From positions 1 through 64,000 of the forward strand of contig CAVTSA010000009.1 of assembly GCA_963737225.1 (NCBI GenBank): a stretch of 64,000 nucleotides of DNA. Reading direction: 5' to 3'. The notes under the pieces were generated by a model that worked only from the letters and a program-made list of their open reading frames with translations, was not told where the DNA came from and ran no database searches. Position 1 is the first letter of the stretch. Each line of letters opens with the position of its first letter. Positions 8,125 to 16,654 of the stretch are shown one piece after another. The translations under genes and the position numbers were made by a program. The DNA is from CAVTSA01 sp963737225. GTDB taxonomy: Bacteria > Chloroflexota > Dormibacteria > Dormibacterales > Dormibacteraceae.

Positions 8125-8934
8125 ATGGAGGAGCGTTCAAATAACGAAAGAGGGCTGGGCACGGTTCGGCGAGCGCTGACGCTGCTGAACTGGGTGGCGG
8201 CGCAGCCGGACCCCCCGTCGGTCAGGGATTGCGCGGTGGCGTTGGGGCTCAACCTGACCACCACCTACCACCTGGTCAACACGCTCTCCGACGCCCGGTA
8301 CCTGCGCAAGGACGCGGACCGGCGGCTCAGCGTCGGACCGCAGATCGCGGTCCTGTACGGGGTGCTCGCCCTCAACGTGCAGCCGGCCCGGGTACTCCTG
8401 CCGATGCTGGAGCACCTTCGCGGGCAGACCGGTGAGACCTGCTACCTGTCCTCATGGGAACAGGGGGAGGTCCTGATGCAGATCGTGGTGGAAAGCCCGC
8501 AGGCGCTCCGCGTCTCGGGGCTGTACGCCGGCTCCCGGGGTCCCGCGCACTGTCGAGCCTCAGGCAAGGCGATGCTGGCGTTTCTGACTGAGCGCGAGCG
8601 CGAGGAGTACCTGGCCCGGGGCCCGTTCCCGGCGGTCACCGGGAGGACGATCACCGACCCGGACCGGCTCCGAACCGATCTGCAGGCGATCGCGGCCCGC
8701 GGCTATTCGGTCGACCAGGAAGAGTTCGAGGAGGGCGTCTGCTGCATCGCCGCGCCGTATTTCGATGTGTCCGGCCGGGTTCACGGTGCGGTGTCGGTGT
8801 CCATGCCGACGTTCCGGGCGCCGCTGATGGGCGACCGGATCCGACCCGAGGTTCTGCGAGCTGCGGAGGAGGTGTCGCGCGTGTTCGGGTTCGCCGGCGT
8901 CTATCCCGTGGCAGAGGCCGCCGCGCCGGCGTAG
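8125..8934 (+). CDS. IclR-family transcriptional regulator
   Basis: The protein has about 269 residues. An N-terminal winged helix (TVRRALTLLNWVAAQ ... SVRDCAVALGLNLTTTYHLVNTL) is followed by the IclR effector domain (HCRASGKAMLAFL, ITDPDRLRTDLQAIAARGYSVDQEEFEEGVCCIAAPYFD). The ATG at 8125 is used because the longer frame (from 8068) runs into the tandem repeat region. The gene lies between the divergent importer and the catabolic operon, so it is the likely local regulator of both. IclR proteins often respond to sugar-acid intermediates such as 2-keto-3-deoxygluconate, which fits the enzymes downstream. That link is inference. Confidence 0.9.
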   Translation: MEERSNNERGLGTVRRALTLLNWVAAQPDPPSVRDCAVALGLNLTTTYHLVNTLSDARYLRKDADRRLSVGPQIAVLYGVLALNVQPARVLLPMLEHLRGQTGETCYLSSWEQGEVLMQIVVESPQALRVSGLYAGSRGPAHCRASGKAMLAFLTEREREEYLARGPFPAVTGRTITDPDRLRTDLQAIAARGYSVDQEEFEEGVCCIAAPYFDVSGRVHGAVSVSMPTFRAPLMGDRIRPEVLRAAEEVSRVFGFAGVYPVAEAAAPA

Positions 8935-8985
8935 GTTGCGGGCGGCGCGGCAACCGGCACCAAGACACAAAGAAGGGAGACGACC

Positions 8986-9984
8986 ATGACGATGACCGGA
9001 GAGCGCGCTCAGGCGGCGCCGGCGCTCCCGCCCGACGAGCTGCGCGGCCTCCTGACCACGATGCTCGTCATCCGCCACTTCGAGGACCGCGTCTTCGAGC
9101 TCTTTGCAAGTGGGAAGGTCGGCGGCAGCACCCACCTCTGCCAGGGCCAGGAAGCCTCCGAGGTCGGAGCCTGCGCGGCACTGCGTGCCGACGACCTCAT
9201 GGTCTGCACCTATCGCGGCCACGGCGCCTCGATCGCCAAAGGCATGGACGTGAGGGCCGCGTTCGCCGAGATCCTGGGCAAGGAGACCGGCTGCTGCGGC
9301 GGCAAGGGCGGCTCCATGCACCTCACCGACGTCGCCCACGGCGCGATGGGATCACTGGCGATCGTGGGTGCCGGAATCCCGCTCGCAGCCGGCCTGGGCT
9401 GGGCCGCACGCCTGCAGGGCACGGGGCAGGTCGTCCTCTCCTTCTGCGGGGACGCCGCCACCAACATCGGGGCGTTCCACGAGGGCCTCAACGTGGCTTC
9501 GGTCTGGAAGCTCCCGGTCGTCTTCGTGTGCGAGAACAACCTGTACGGCGAGTACTCGCCGATCGCCAGCACGACGCCGATCCAGGACCTCGCCCGTCGC
9601 GCCGATGCGTATGGCATGCCCGGACACGTGGTGGACGGCAACGATGTGGAAACCGTCTACTGGGCTGTTTACGAGGCCGCCGGGCGAGCCCGCCGGGGTG
9701 AGGGACCGACCCTGCTGGAGTGCAAGACGTACCGGCAGCGCGGTCACTCACGCAGCGATCCCGGCACCTACCGCCCCCCCGCCGAGGTCGAGCACTGGCT
9801 GCGCCGTGACCCGATTCGTCTCTTGCGGACGAAGTTGGTAGGCGCCGGCGCGCTGACCGAGGCGGAGGCGGACGCGCTCGACCAAGCCGCCCTCGAGCGG
9901 GTGCGGGCCGCCGAGGCCCAGGCCCTCGCCGACGATTACCCGGCTCCTGAGCGGCTGTTCGCCGACGTCTACGCGGAGGCTTGA
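8986..9984 (+). CDS. Thiamine-diphosphate-dependent dehydrogenase E1 alpha subunit (PDH/acetoin dehydrogenase type)
   Basis: The protein has 332 residues. The family pattern is clear: ATG-proximal LLTTMLVIRHFEDRV, YRGHGASIAKGMD, GGKGGSMHLTD, the TPP/Mg region CGDAATNIGAFHEGLN ending in CENN, and GHSRSDPGTYR. The usual GDGxTNEG reads GDAATNIG here, with two substitutions in the cofactor motif. AGAAGGGAGA precedes the ATG. It forms an alpha2beta2 E1 with the next gene. No E2 (lipoyl acyltransferase) or E3 gene is in the window, so it either borrows these or performs a non-oxidative TPP reaction. Confidence 0.9.
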   Translation: MTMTGERAQAAPALPPDELRGLLTTMLVIRHFEDRVFELFASGKVGGSTHLCQGQEASEVGACAALRADDLMVCTYRGHGASIAKGMDVRAAFAEILGKETGCCGGKGGSMHLTDVAHGAMGSLAIVGAGIPLAAGLGWAARLQGTGQVVLSFCGDAATNIGAFHEGLNVASVWKLPVVFVCENNLYGEYSPIASTTPIQDLARRADAYGMPGHVVDGNDVETVYWAVYEAAGRARRGEGPTLLECKTYRQRGHSRSDPGTYRPPAEVEHWLRRDPIRLLRTKLVGAGALTEAEADALDQAALERVRAAEAQALADDYPAPERLFADVYAEA

Positions 9985-9990
9985 GTCGCG

Positions 9991-10998
9991 GTGTCGACGA
10001 TCGAGACGACGTATCGCCAGGCGGTCCGGCAGGCGATCCACGACGAGATGGAGTCGGACCCCTCGGTCGTGCTGCTGGGCGAGGATGTCGGCGCCGCGGG
10101 CGGCGTGTTCAAGGCGACCGAGGACCTCTACGACACCTTCGGCGGTGAGCGGGTCCGTGACACACCGATCTCCGAGCAGGCGATCGTGGGGCTCGCCATG
10201 GGTGCCGCCATCCAGGGCCTGCGTCCGGTCGTGGATCTCATGTTCGCGGACTTCGTGGCGGTCGCGATGGACCAGCTCGCGATCGAGATCCCGAAGTACC
10301 GCTACATGACCGGGGGCCAGGCGACCCTTCCGCTGGTCGTCCGCGCCGCGGCCGGGGGCGGGCTCGGCTTCGGCGCTCAGCACTCGAGCTGTCCGGAGGC
10401 CTGGTTCATGCACGTGCCCGGCTGGCGGGTGCTGACGCCGGCCTCCCCCCAGGACGCGTACTCGCTGCTCCGGGCCGCGATCCGAAGCTCCGACCCGGTG
10501 CTCGTGTTCGAGCACAAGGGCCTCTACGCGCGCCGCGGTCCGGTCGACACCGAGCTCCAGCTCGAGATCGGCCGCGCCAACCGGCTCCGGGAGGGCGACG
10601 ACGTGACGATCGTCGCCAATCTTCTGATGGTGGAGCGGGCGCTGCGTGCGGCCGACCGGTTGGACGGCGAAGGGATCTCGGCGGCGGTCATCGACCTCCG
10701 GGGAGTGGCGCCGATGGACGTCGGCACGGTCGCCGCCTCGGTGGAGCGTACAGGCCGCCTGCTCGCTGTCGAGGAGAGCCCCGGCCCGGGAGGTTGGGGG
10801 GCGGAGCTGCTGGCCAGGATCGCCGAGGATCACCTGGATTCGTTGGAGGCGGTCCGCCGTTTGACCGGGCCTCCAACACCCATCCCCTACGCGCCGAACT
10901 TGGAAGCGGTATGGGTTCCCTCGATCGACGCGGTGGTGCGTGCCGCGCACGAGATGGTCGAGGGCGCCGCGGCCGCCGTCTCCGTAGGAGGTCACTGA
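9991..10998 (+). CDS. Thiamine-diphosphate-dependent dehydrogenase E1 beta subunit
   Basis: This 335-residue partner of the preceding E1 alpha begins at a GTG only 6 bp after its stop. Typical features are VLLGEDVGAAGGVF, TPISEQAIVGLAMGAAIQGLRPVVDLMFADF, a catalytic-His-containing GLGFGAQHSS and the transketolase C-domain ending VVRAAHEMVEGAA. The conserved PDH-beta Glu (LLGEDVG) is present. The operon position with sugar-acid enzymes suggests it acts on a 2-oxo acid or related product of that pathway. The real substrate cannot be read from sequence. Confidence 0.9.
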   Translation: MSTIETTYRQAVRQAIHDEMESDPSVVLLGEDVGAAGGVFKATEDLYDTFGGERVRDTPISEQAIVGLAMGAAIQGLRPVVDLMFADFVAVAMDQLAIEIPKYRYMTGGQATLPLVVRAAAGGGLGFGAQHSSCPEAWFMHVPGWRVLTPASPQDAYSLLRAAIRSSDPVLVFEHKGLYARRGPVDTELQLEIGRANRLREGDDVTIVANLLMVERALRAADRLDGEGISAAVIDLRGVAPMDVGTVAASVERTGRLLAVEESPGPGGWGAELLARIAEDHLDSLEAVRRLTGPPTPIPYAPNLEAVWVPSIDAVVRAAHEMVEGAAAAVSVGGH

Positions 10999-12104
10999 TG
11001 AGCGAACGACCAACCGTCCTGATTGTTCTCGATTCGCGCTGGCGCGACCGCTTCCTGGCGACCGAGGATCTCGAGCGATTGGGGCGGCTGGCGGAGATCG
11101 AGTACCTGGACCTTCCAGGAAGGCCTGGGATCGAGCGTTTCTATGCCAGCGAGGATCCAGCCGCCAAGACCGCGCTCCGCGAACGGCTGGAGGGTGTCGA
11201 CGCGCTGATCGTCTGCCACGGGGCGCCCCGGGTCACCGGCGACCTGATGGATGCGGCTCCCCGGCTGCGGCTGATCGGCGAGCTGGAAGGGGACCGGTTC
11301 TCGTACCGGATCGACGCCGAGGCCGCCTGGGAGCGCGGAATCCGGACCGTGGACACGACGAACGGGTCCTCCTACCCGGTCGCCGAGTGGGCGCTGGCGC
11401 TGGTCATCCTCTCGCTGCGCAACGCGGCGGCCCACTTCCGGCACATGATCGAGCCGATCACCTACGACGCCGACGACCTGGAGACGAGCTTTCCGGCCGG
11501 CGAGCTCTACGGCACCTCGGTCGGCCTGATCGGCTGCGGCCACATCGGGAGGCGGCTGATCAAGTTCCTGAAGGCGTTCGAGTGCCCGATCATGGTGCAC
11601 GACCCCTACATCAGCAGGGACATCGCGGATGCGCTGGGGTTCCTGCCGACCACCCTCGAGCATGTCCTGTCGGACAACGACGCGGTGGTTTCGCTGGTGC
11701 CACAAACACCGCGTACGGAGGGCATGCTGGGCGCGGCGCAGCTTGACCTGCTGCGGCCGGGCTCGGTGTTCGTCAACGTTTCGCGCGGCAAGGTCGTCGA
11801 CTCCGCGGCGCTGGTGGCACGTCTGCGCCGGGGAGATATCTGCGCCGGGCTCGACGTCTTCGACCCCGAGCCCATCCCCGGCGACCACCCGATCAAGACG
11901 CTGCCCAACGTCTTCCTCACGCCGCACATCGCAAGTCGGCAGCAGCGCCAGACGGGCCGCTTCTTCGCGCTCATGGTGGATGAGCTGGAGCGGTTCTTCG
12001 CCGGCCACGAGACACTCTTCGACCTGACGCCGAAGACGCTCGCCGATCGCGAGGGGGCTGTCCTGCAGTCCCGGGTCGCGCGCGAGCCGCAGGGCGTGGG
12101 ATGA
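10998..12104 (+). CDS. D-isomer-specific 2-hydroxyacid dehydrogenase (SerA/glyoxylate reductase-like)
   Basis: The protein has 368 residues. ATG overlaps the previous stop (TGATG) behind AGGAGGTCAC. The NAD(P)-binding segment is GLIGCGHIGRRLIKF; then VSLVPQTPRTEGMLG, NVSRGKVVDS (Arg/catalytic region), LDVFDPEPIPGDHP (Glu) and TPHIAS (catalytic His). All catalytic residues are in place. It would interconvert a 2-oxo acid and a 2-hydroxy acid, consistent with sugar-acid catabolism. A biosynthetic SerA role is less likely because the ACT-type regulatory domain is missing. Confidence 0.9.
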   Translation: MSERPTVLIVLDSRWRDRFLATEDLERLGRLAEIEYLDLPGRPGIERFYASEDPAAKTALRERLEGVDALIVCHGAPRVTGDLMDAAPRLRLIGELEGDRFSYRIDAEAAWERGIRTVDTTNGSSYPVAEWALALVILSLRNAAAHFRHMIEPITYDADDLETSFPAGELYGTSVGLIGCGHIGRRLIKFLKAFECPIMVHDPYISRDIADALGFLPTTLEHVLSDNDAVVSLVPQTPRTEGMLGAAQLDLLRPGSVFVNVSRGKVVDSAALVARLRRGDICAGLDVFDPEPIPGDHPIKTLPNVFLTPHIASRQQRQTGRFFALMVDELERFFAGHETLFDLTPKTLADREGAVLQSRVAREPQGVG

Positions 12105-12132
12105 GGACCCGGAGGGAATGGGAGGTACGACC

Positions 12133-13272
12133 ATGAAGATCGAGGCCGTCGAGTCGCTGCTGATCGGCGGCGCGCACTTCGTACAGATCCGCACGGACAC
12201 CGGACTCACCGGGCTCGGCCAGTCGGGTGCCTGGTTCTATCCGGAAGCCTCGGACCAGGTGGTGCGGACGTTCACGCCGTACCTGCTCGGCGGCGACCCG
12301 ATGCGCATCGAGCACCACTGGAACGCGCTCTACCGGGTCGGCCCGTTCCGCGGCTCGATCCTGTCCGGGGCCCTGAGCGCGATCGACATCGCCCTCTGGG
12401 ACCTGAAGGGGCAGCGGCTGGGGGTGCCGATCTGGGAGCTGCTCGGGGGGCGCTACCGGGACCTGGTGCGGCTGCACCTGCTGATGGGCGGTGGGTCGCC
12501 GGACGAGATCGGGGCCAACGCGCGCCAGGCGGTCGCGGACGGCTTCACCGCGCTCAAGTTCGATCCGCTGCCGGATGGCTACCAGGACATGACGGTGGCC
12601 CGGCTCGCCATCACCGTCGAGGAGGCGTTGCGCGCCGCACGCGAGGCGGCCGGGCCCGACGTCGACCTGATCGTCGAGCTCCACCGCAAGCTGACGCCCC
12701 TCCTGGCCACCACGGTGGCGGAGGCGTCGGCTCCCTTCCACCCGCTGTTCATCGAGGACCCGATCCAGATCGACAGCATCAGCCTCCAAGCCGACGTGGC
12801 GGCCGCCGCCCCGGTGTCGGTGGCAAACGGCGAGCGGATGCACAACATCTGGGAGTTCCGCGAGCTGCTGGAAGGAGGCGTGCAGTACGTGCGTCCCGAC
12901 CTCGGCCTGGCCGGCGGCATCACCGAGTGCAAGAAGATCGCCGCGATCGCGGAGTCGTACCACGCCGGCGTCGTGACCCACAACTTTCTGGGGCCGGTGC
13001 TGACCGCGGCCGCCGTGCACCTCGACGTCAGCATCCCCAACCTGCTCGTCCAGGAATACACGACCCGGGACGAGGGGCCCGCCGCGGCGTCGGTCTTCAC
13101 CGGGATTCCGGCGCGGCAGGGCGGCTATCTGCCGGTGCCGCAGGCCCCCGGGCTGGGGATCGCGCTCCGGTCCGACCTCGATGTGGAGTCGGCGCCGCGC
13201 CTGGCGCCCGGCGAGCGGCGCCGTGCGGAGGTCACGCTGCGGCGCGACGGTTCGGTCGCGGCGGCGGTCTGA
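12133..13272 (+). CDS. Enolase-superfamily sugar-acid dehydratase (mandelate racemase group, galactonate dehydratase-like)
   Basis: The protein has 379 residues, starting at the ATG at 12133 behind GGGAGGTACGACC. The barrel shows PLFIEDP (metal Glu), VANGERM (metal Glu) and RPDLGLAGGITECKKIA with THNFLGP (Asp-His dyad). These match the layout of E. coli DgoD as I recall it. At the first metal-ligand position, where DgoD has LDFH, this protein has VELH, so Glu replaces Asp while the His after it is kept. The enzyme would dehydrate a sugar acid to a 2-keto-3-deoxy acid. Exact stereochemistry cannot be assigned. Confidence 0.85.
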   Translation: MKIEAVESLLIGGAHFVQIRTDTGLTGLGQSGAWFYPEASDQVVRTFTPYLLGGDPMRIEHHWNALYRVGPFRGSILSGALSAIDIALWDLKGQRLGVPIWELLGGRYRDLVRLHLLMGGGSPDEIGANARQAVADGFTALKFDPLPDGYQDMTVARLAITVEEALRAAREAAGPDVDLIVELHRKLTPLLATTVAEASAPFHPLFIEDPIQIDSISLQADVAAAAPVSVANGERMHNIWEFRELLEGGVQYVRPDLGLAGGITECKKIAAIAESYHAGVVTHNFLGPVLTAAAVHLDVSIPNLLVQEYTTRDEGPAAASVFTGIPARQGGYLPVPQAPGLGIALRSDLDVESAPRLAPGERRRAEVTLRRDGSVAAAV

Positions 13273-13294
13273 GGTCGGGGAGGAGGAACGGACG

Positions 13295-14083
13295 ATGAAG
13301 GTTCTGCTGGTCGGTGGCTCGGGCCGGGTGGGCACGTTCATCACGCCCTACCTGCGCCGGGAGCACGAGCTGCGCGTCCTCGACCTGATGCCGCCGCGGC
13401 ACGAGGGCGTCGAGTTCGTACAGGGGTCGTTGGGTGATCCCGACGTCGCGGCCCGGGCGCTGGAGGGGGTCGACACCTTCATCACGCTGGTCATGAAGGG
13501 CCCGCAGGGGGGCTCGGTGACGGATCAGACGATCGATCTGATCAACGACAACTATGAGACCAACACGCGGTCCCTCCACGTCTTCCTCTATGTCGCGCAG
13601 CAGCTGGGCGTGAAGCGCGGTGTCTACACGAGCACGATGAGCGTCCACTACCGGGAGCGCGACTGGTACGGGTCGGAGGACGACGTGCCGCTCGACACGC
13701 CCAGCGTCTACGGGCTGACCAAGGGGTTCGGCGAGCTCATCTGCCGGTACTTCGCGCGCTGGTTCGACATGAACCTGGTGGCGCTCCGGATCACGGGCCC
13801 CAGGGAACGTGCGGCCTGGTTGGAGGAGCGGCGCACCCCCAAGACCCGCCTCTTCGTGAGTGACGAGGAGGACCTCGCCAACGCGTACCTCGCCGGCCTG
13901 CGGCTCGTGCAGCAGGGCCACGGCCACTTCGAGGCGTTCTTCATCGCGGGTGACGAGCACGAGCGGGAGCACAACCTGAGCAAGGCGCGGATGCTGCTCG
14001 GCTGGGAGCCGCGCACCCATCTGGCCGTGGGCGGCGCCTCGGACCAGGAGCCGGCCGCGGAATCCAGCGCGTCCCGCGAATGA
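13295..14083 (+). CDS. NAD-dependent epimerase/dehydratase-fold protein (uronate dehydrogenase-like SDR)
   Basis: The protein has 262 residues. The start at 13295 follows GGGGAGGAGG. The Rossmann motif is VLLVGGSGRVGTF, Asp-rich LRVLDLMPP marks the NAD ribose site, and the catalytic YxxxK is VYGLTKGFGELI. Short length and the overall pattern resemble bacterial uronate dehydrogenases, which oxidise an aldose or uronate to its lactone. Sitting directly before a lactonase-like amidohydrolase and after a sugar-acid dehydratase supports that job. It could also be a different SDR reductase. Confidence 0.78.
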   Translation: MKVLLVGGSGRVGTFITPYLRREHELRVLDLMPPRHEGVEFVQGSLGDPDVAARALEGVDTFITLVMKGPQGGSVTDQTIDLINDNYETNTRSLHVFLYVAQQLGVKRGVYTSTMSVHYRERDWYGSEDDVPLDTPSVYGLTKGFGELICRYFARWFDMNLVALRITGPRERAAWLEERRTPKTRLFVSDEEDLANAYLAGLRLVQQGHGHFEAFFIAGDEHEREHNLSKARMLLGWEPRTHLAVGGASDQEPAAESSASRE

Positions 14084-14937
14084 TCATCGACGCCCACTGC
14101 CACGCCTGGACCTACTGGCCCTACCAGCCGCCGGTCCCAGATCCGGAGCACAGAGGTCGCGTCGAGCAGCTGCTGTGGGAGATGGACCAGAACGGAGTCG
14201 ATCGGGCGCTCGTCGTGTCGGCCGGCATCGACCACAACCCCGAGAACAACGCCTACGTCGCGAGCTGTGTGGCGGCCAATCCAGACCGCCTCGACCAGCT
14301 CGCGGACGTCGACTCGTCGTGGACGGCGACGCACCACCAGCCGGGTGCGGCCGCCCGCCTGAGAGAGATCGCCTCGCGGTGGCCGATCAAGGGCCTGACC
14401 CACTACGTGGAGCCCACCAACGACGGCTGGTTCCGGTCGGCGGACGGCGTGGCGTTCTTCGAGGCGGCAGCCGAGCTCGACCTGATCGTGAGCCTCTCGG
14501 CCTCACCGGCCTGGCAGGAGGACATCCGGGCGATCGCACGCCGGTTCCCGACCATGCCGATCCTGTGCCATCACCTGGCCGGGCTGCGCGCCGGTGAGGA
14601 GCCGCCCTTCGAAGAGCTGCTCGAGGTGCTTCGGTCGGCCGCGCTGTCCAACATCCTGGTCAAGGTCTCGGGCTACTACTACGGATCGCACCGGGCCTGG
14701 GACTTCCCGTACTCCGACAGCCTCCACGTCGTGCGCACGCTCTTCGAGCACTTCGGACCGCACCGGCTCTGCTGGGGATCCGACTACCCGGTGGTGCGCC
14801 GCGCGATGACCTACGTCCAGGCGCTGGAGATCGTGCGCACGCACTGCTCCTGGCTGTCGGAGGAGGACCGGGGGTGGATCCTGGGGGGAACGCTGGAGCG
14901 GGTGCTCGAGACCCGGAGGCCCGTCGGCGCGGGCTGA
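14080..14937 (+). CDS. Amidohydrolase-2 family protein (sugar lactonase-like, COG3618 type)
   Basis: The protein has 285 residues. ATG overlaps the SDR stop (ATGA). The TIM-barrel metal site is visible: DAHCHAW near the N-terminus, a barrel His at MPILCHHLAG, and the late Asp in CWGSDYPVV. No lysine carboxylation motif is evident. Family relatives hydrolyse lactones formed from fuconate, sulfomuconolactone or uronates. With the preceding dehydrogenase and the DgoD-like dehydratase it makes a plausible oxidation, lactone opening, dehydration sequence. It is the last gene of the plus-strand operon. Confidence 0.82.
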   Translation: MIIDAHCHAWTYWPYQPPVPDPEHRGRVEQLLWEMDQNGVDRALVVSAGIDHNPENNAYVASCVAANPDRLDQLADVDSSWTATHHQPGAAARLREIASRWPIKGLTHYVEPTNDGWFRSADGVAFFEAAAELDLIVSLSASPAWQEDIRAIARRFPTMPILCHHLAGLRAGEEPPFEELLEVLRSAALSNILVKVSGYYYGSHRAWDFPYSDSLHVVRTLFEHFGPHRLCWGSDYPVVRRAMTYVQALEIVRTHCSWLSEEDRGWILGGTLERVLETRRPVGAG

Positions 14938-15178
14938 GCGGCACTGCCGGCCTGGCCCGGTCCAGGTGAGCAGTTTTGGAGTAGCGACCGCCCATCTGCG
15001 TGCCTAACCTGCTCCGTGTGCACCGCGACGCACGGGAACCGGCGCTGAGGCCACCCGTTCGCGCGAGCTCGGCATCCGTGAGTCAGGTGGATGACGAAGT
15101 CGTTTCTTGCTAGCGACGGCCGGACGCCTGTCCACAGCCTTGTCAAGACCGCAGGTCATCGACACAAGGAGACACGAC

Positions 15179-15577
15179 ATGAGAATCAAGGTCACCGGTG
15201 TGTACGTCGACGATCAGGAGAAGGCGCTGCGGTTCTACACCGAGGTGCTGGGGTTCGTGAAGAAGACGGACGTCTCCAACGGGCCCTATCGCTGGCTGAC
15301 CGTGACGTCGCCGGAGGAGCTCGACGGAACGGAGCTGCAGCTGGCGCTGAACAGCAACCCGGCGGCCAAGGCCTATCAAGAAGCGATGTTCCAGCAGGGG
15401 CAACCTGTCGTGATGTTCTACGTGGACGACGTTCAAGCGGAATACGACCGCATCAAGGACCTCGGCGCGAATTTCACCATGCCGCCTACCAAGGTGACCG
15501 CGTCCACCATTGCGATGATCGACGACACCTGCGGCAACCTCATCCAGATCACGGCGCTGGACCGCTGGAGCTCGTGA
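15179..15577 (+). CDS. VOC (glyoxalase/dioxygenase) superfamily protein
   Basis: The protein has 132 residues, with ATG at 15179 behind AAGGAGACACGAC. The beta-alpha-beta-beta-beta pattern of glyoxalase folds is clear: TGVYVDDQEKALRFYTEVLGF, VVMFYVDDVQAEYDRIKDLGANF, AMIDDTCGNLIQI. Metal-binding His residues typical of glyoxalase I are not obvious, but the C-terminal region keeps the D-x-x-GN-x-I-x-I element. It may be a resistance or isomerase-type VOC protein. It stands alone, 240 bp after the sugar-acid operon. Confidence 0.85.
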   Translation: MRIKVTGVYVDDQEKALRFYTEVLGFVKKTDVSNGPYRWLTVTSPEELDGTELQLALNSNPAAKAYQEAMFQQGQPVVMFYVDDVQAEYDRIKDLGANFTMPPTKVTASTIAMIDDTCGNLIQITALDRWSS

Positions 15578-15698
15578 GCCGCTCGATCTGCTGAACGACG
15601 GTGGGGGGTTTGAGCCGCCTGGCGCAGCTGGCGCCCGCCACCGGCGTGCGGATATCAAGCGCCCGAAGGATCGGCGCCGACGACATCGGCGCGGGTGC

Positions 15699-16487
15699 TC
15701 AGCTGCTCGCCGCCGGCGCCGGCGGCTTCTGACGCGAGGCGAGAACCGCACGGGCCCGGCCCACGACATCGAGAGCGCGAACCAGGTGGGTACCCTGCCC
15801 CTGCAGTGTGGTGCAGCGATCCTCGGCGGCCTGCGCTCCCTTCGGGTCCCAGCGCACGGTGGTTGCCAGCTCCAGGTGCGGCAGCTGGGCCGCGAGGGCG
15901 CCGCGTACCTCCTGCCGCAGCTCCCGTCCCCGCCGCTCGAGCAGGATCAGCTCGGCCCGCGGCGGCTGTGCCTGCTGCAGGACTCGGATCCCCCGCGCGA
16001 GCAGGCCCGGGCTGTCCATCAGCTGCACGAAGACACGGTCCGAGAGCCGGCAGACGGCATCGGCCGCCCGGGCCGGCGAGTCCAGGCCGGCGTGCGACCA
16101 GGCGCTGCCCCAGTCGATGACGACATAGCTGAAAGGCACCTGGCTCAGCGCGCGACCCTGCTCCAGCTCCGTGACCAGGCTGTACGCGGCCTTGCCGCAG
16201 AGCCCGTTCAGGCCCGCGATGCAATACAGCGCGCGGCGCCTCGGGACCGGGATCGCCTCGTCCCGCAGCATGCCTGCGGTGATGGCGGGGAGGTTGCCGG
16301 CGAAGCGTGCCATGCCGCGGGCGCCGGGATCGATGTCGAGCAGATCGGCCAGCGTGCCGGTTCCCGACTGGTCGGCGTCGATGACCAGCACTGGGTGGTC
16401 GCGCGCGAGCTCGTACGCGAGCGCCAGCGCGGACGTGGTGACGCCCTGCCCGTCCTTCACCCCTACCCAGCTCATGACGTAGCTCAC
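15699..16487 (-). CDS. CpaE/MinD-like ATPase with a degenerate P-loop
   Basis: The protein has 262 residues (GTG or ATG start near 16487; the GTG overlaps a small ORF as GTGTGA). The MinD/ParA-type nucleotide site reads VKDGQGVTTSALALA: the signature Lys and Gly spacing remain, but the P-loop Lys is Val. The A' motif VLVIDADQSGTGTLADLL and the strand FSYVVIDWGSAW are kept. This is typical of CpaE-like proteins that place Tad/Flp pilus machinery. Its leader is shared with the CpaB-like gene at 52541-53173, which supports a pilus-related role. ATP hydrolysis is doubtful given the missing Lys. Confidence 0.72.
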   Translation of the reverse strand: MSYVMSWVGVKDGQGVTTSALALAYELARDHPVLVIDADQSGTGTLADLLDIDPGARGMARFAGNLPAITAGMLRDEAIPVPRRRALYCIAGLNGLCGKAAYSLVTELEQGRALSQVPFSYVVIDWGSAWSHAGLDSPARAADAVCRLSDRVFVQLMDSPGLLARGIRVLQQAQPPRAELILLERRGRELRQEVRGALAAQLPHLELATTVRWDPKGAQAAEDRCTTLQGQGTHLVRALDVVGRARAVLASRQKPPAPAASS

Positions 16488-16564
16488 ACCGGTTCCCTCG
16501 GCGGCCGGGCGACGGGCGCAAGGCGGTGCCGCTCAGCAGCTCCGGCCGGGGCGGCCCTCGTCAT
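16484..16564 (-). CDS. Possible 26-residue leader peptide before the CpaE-like gene
   Basis: A short frame starts MTRAA at 16564 and stops by overlapping the GTG start of the CpaE-like gene. Its first codons and upstream DNA match the start of the CpaB-like gene at 53173 (MTRAG), and both ATGs sit 48-49 bp from a shared AGCCTA element. No good ribosome-binding site is visible. It may be a remnant of a duplicated cpaB-like start. Confidence 0.35.
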   Translation of the reverse strand: MTRAAPAGAAERHRLAPVARPPREPV

Positions 16565-16596
16565 CGGCGCAGCGAGGGGCAGGACCCCGGAGCCAT

Positions 16597-16651
16597 CACC
16601 ACCGTGCGCAAAGCCTAGCTCAAGGCGACCGGACGCCAACCGGACAACTGC
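16597..16651 (-). promoter_or_regulatory. Shared promoter/leader, copy 1 (before the CpaE-like gene)
   Basis: On the minus strand this carries TTGTCCGG, CGTCCGGTCGCC, TGAG and a -10-like TAGGCT, followed by TTGCGCACGGTGGTGA. The same blocks occur at 53206-53261 with a one-base length difference. TAGGCT is about 48 bp from the nearest ATG. The conservation 36 kb apart suggests a common promoter or regulator site. Confidence 0.6.
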
Positions 16652-16654
16652 TCC

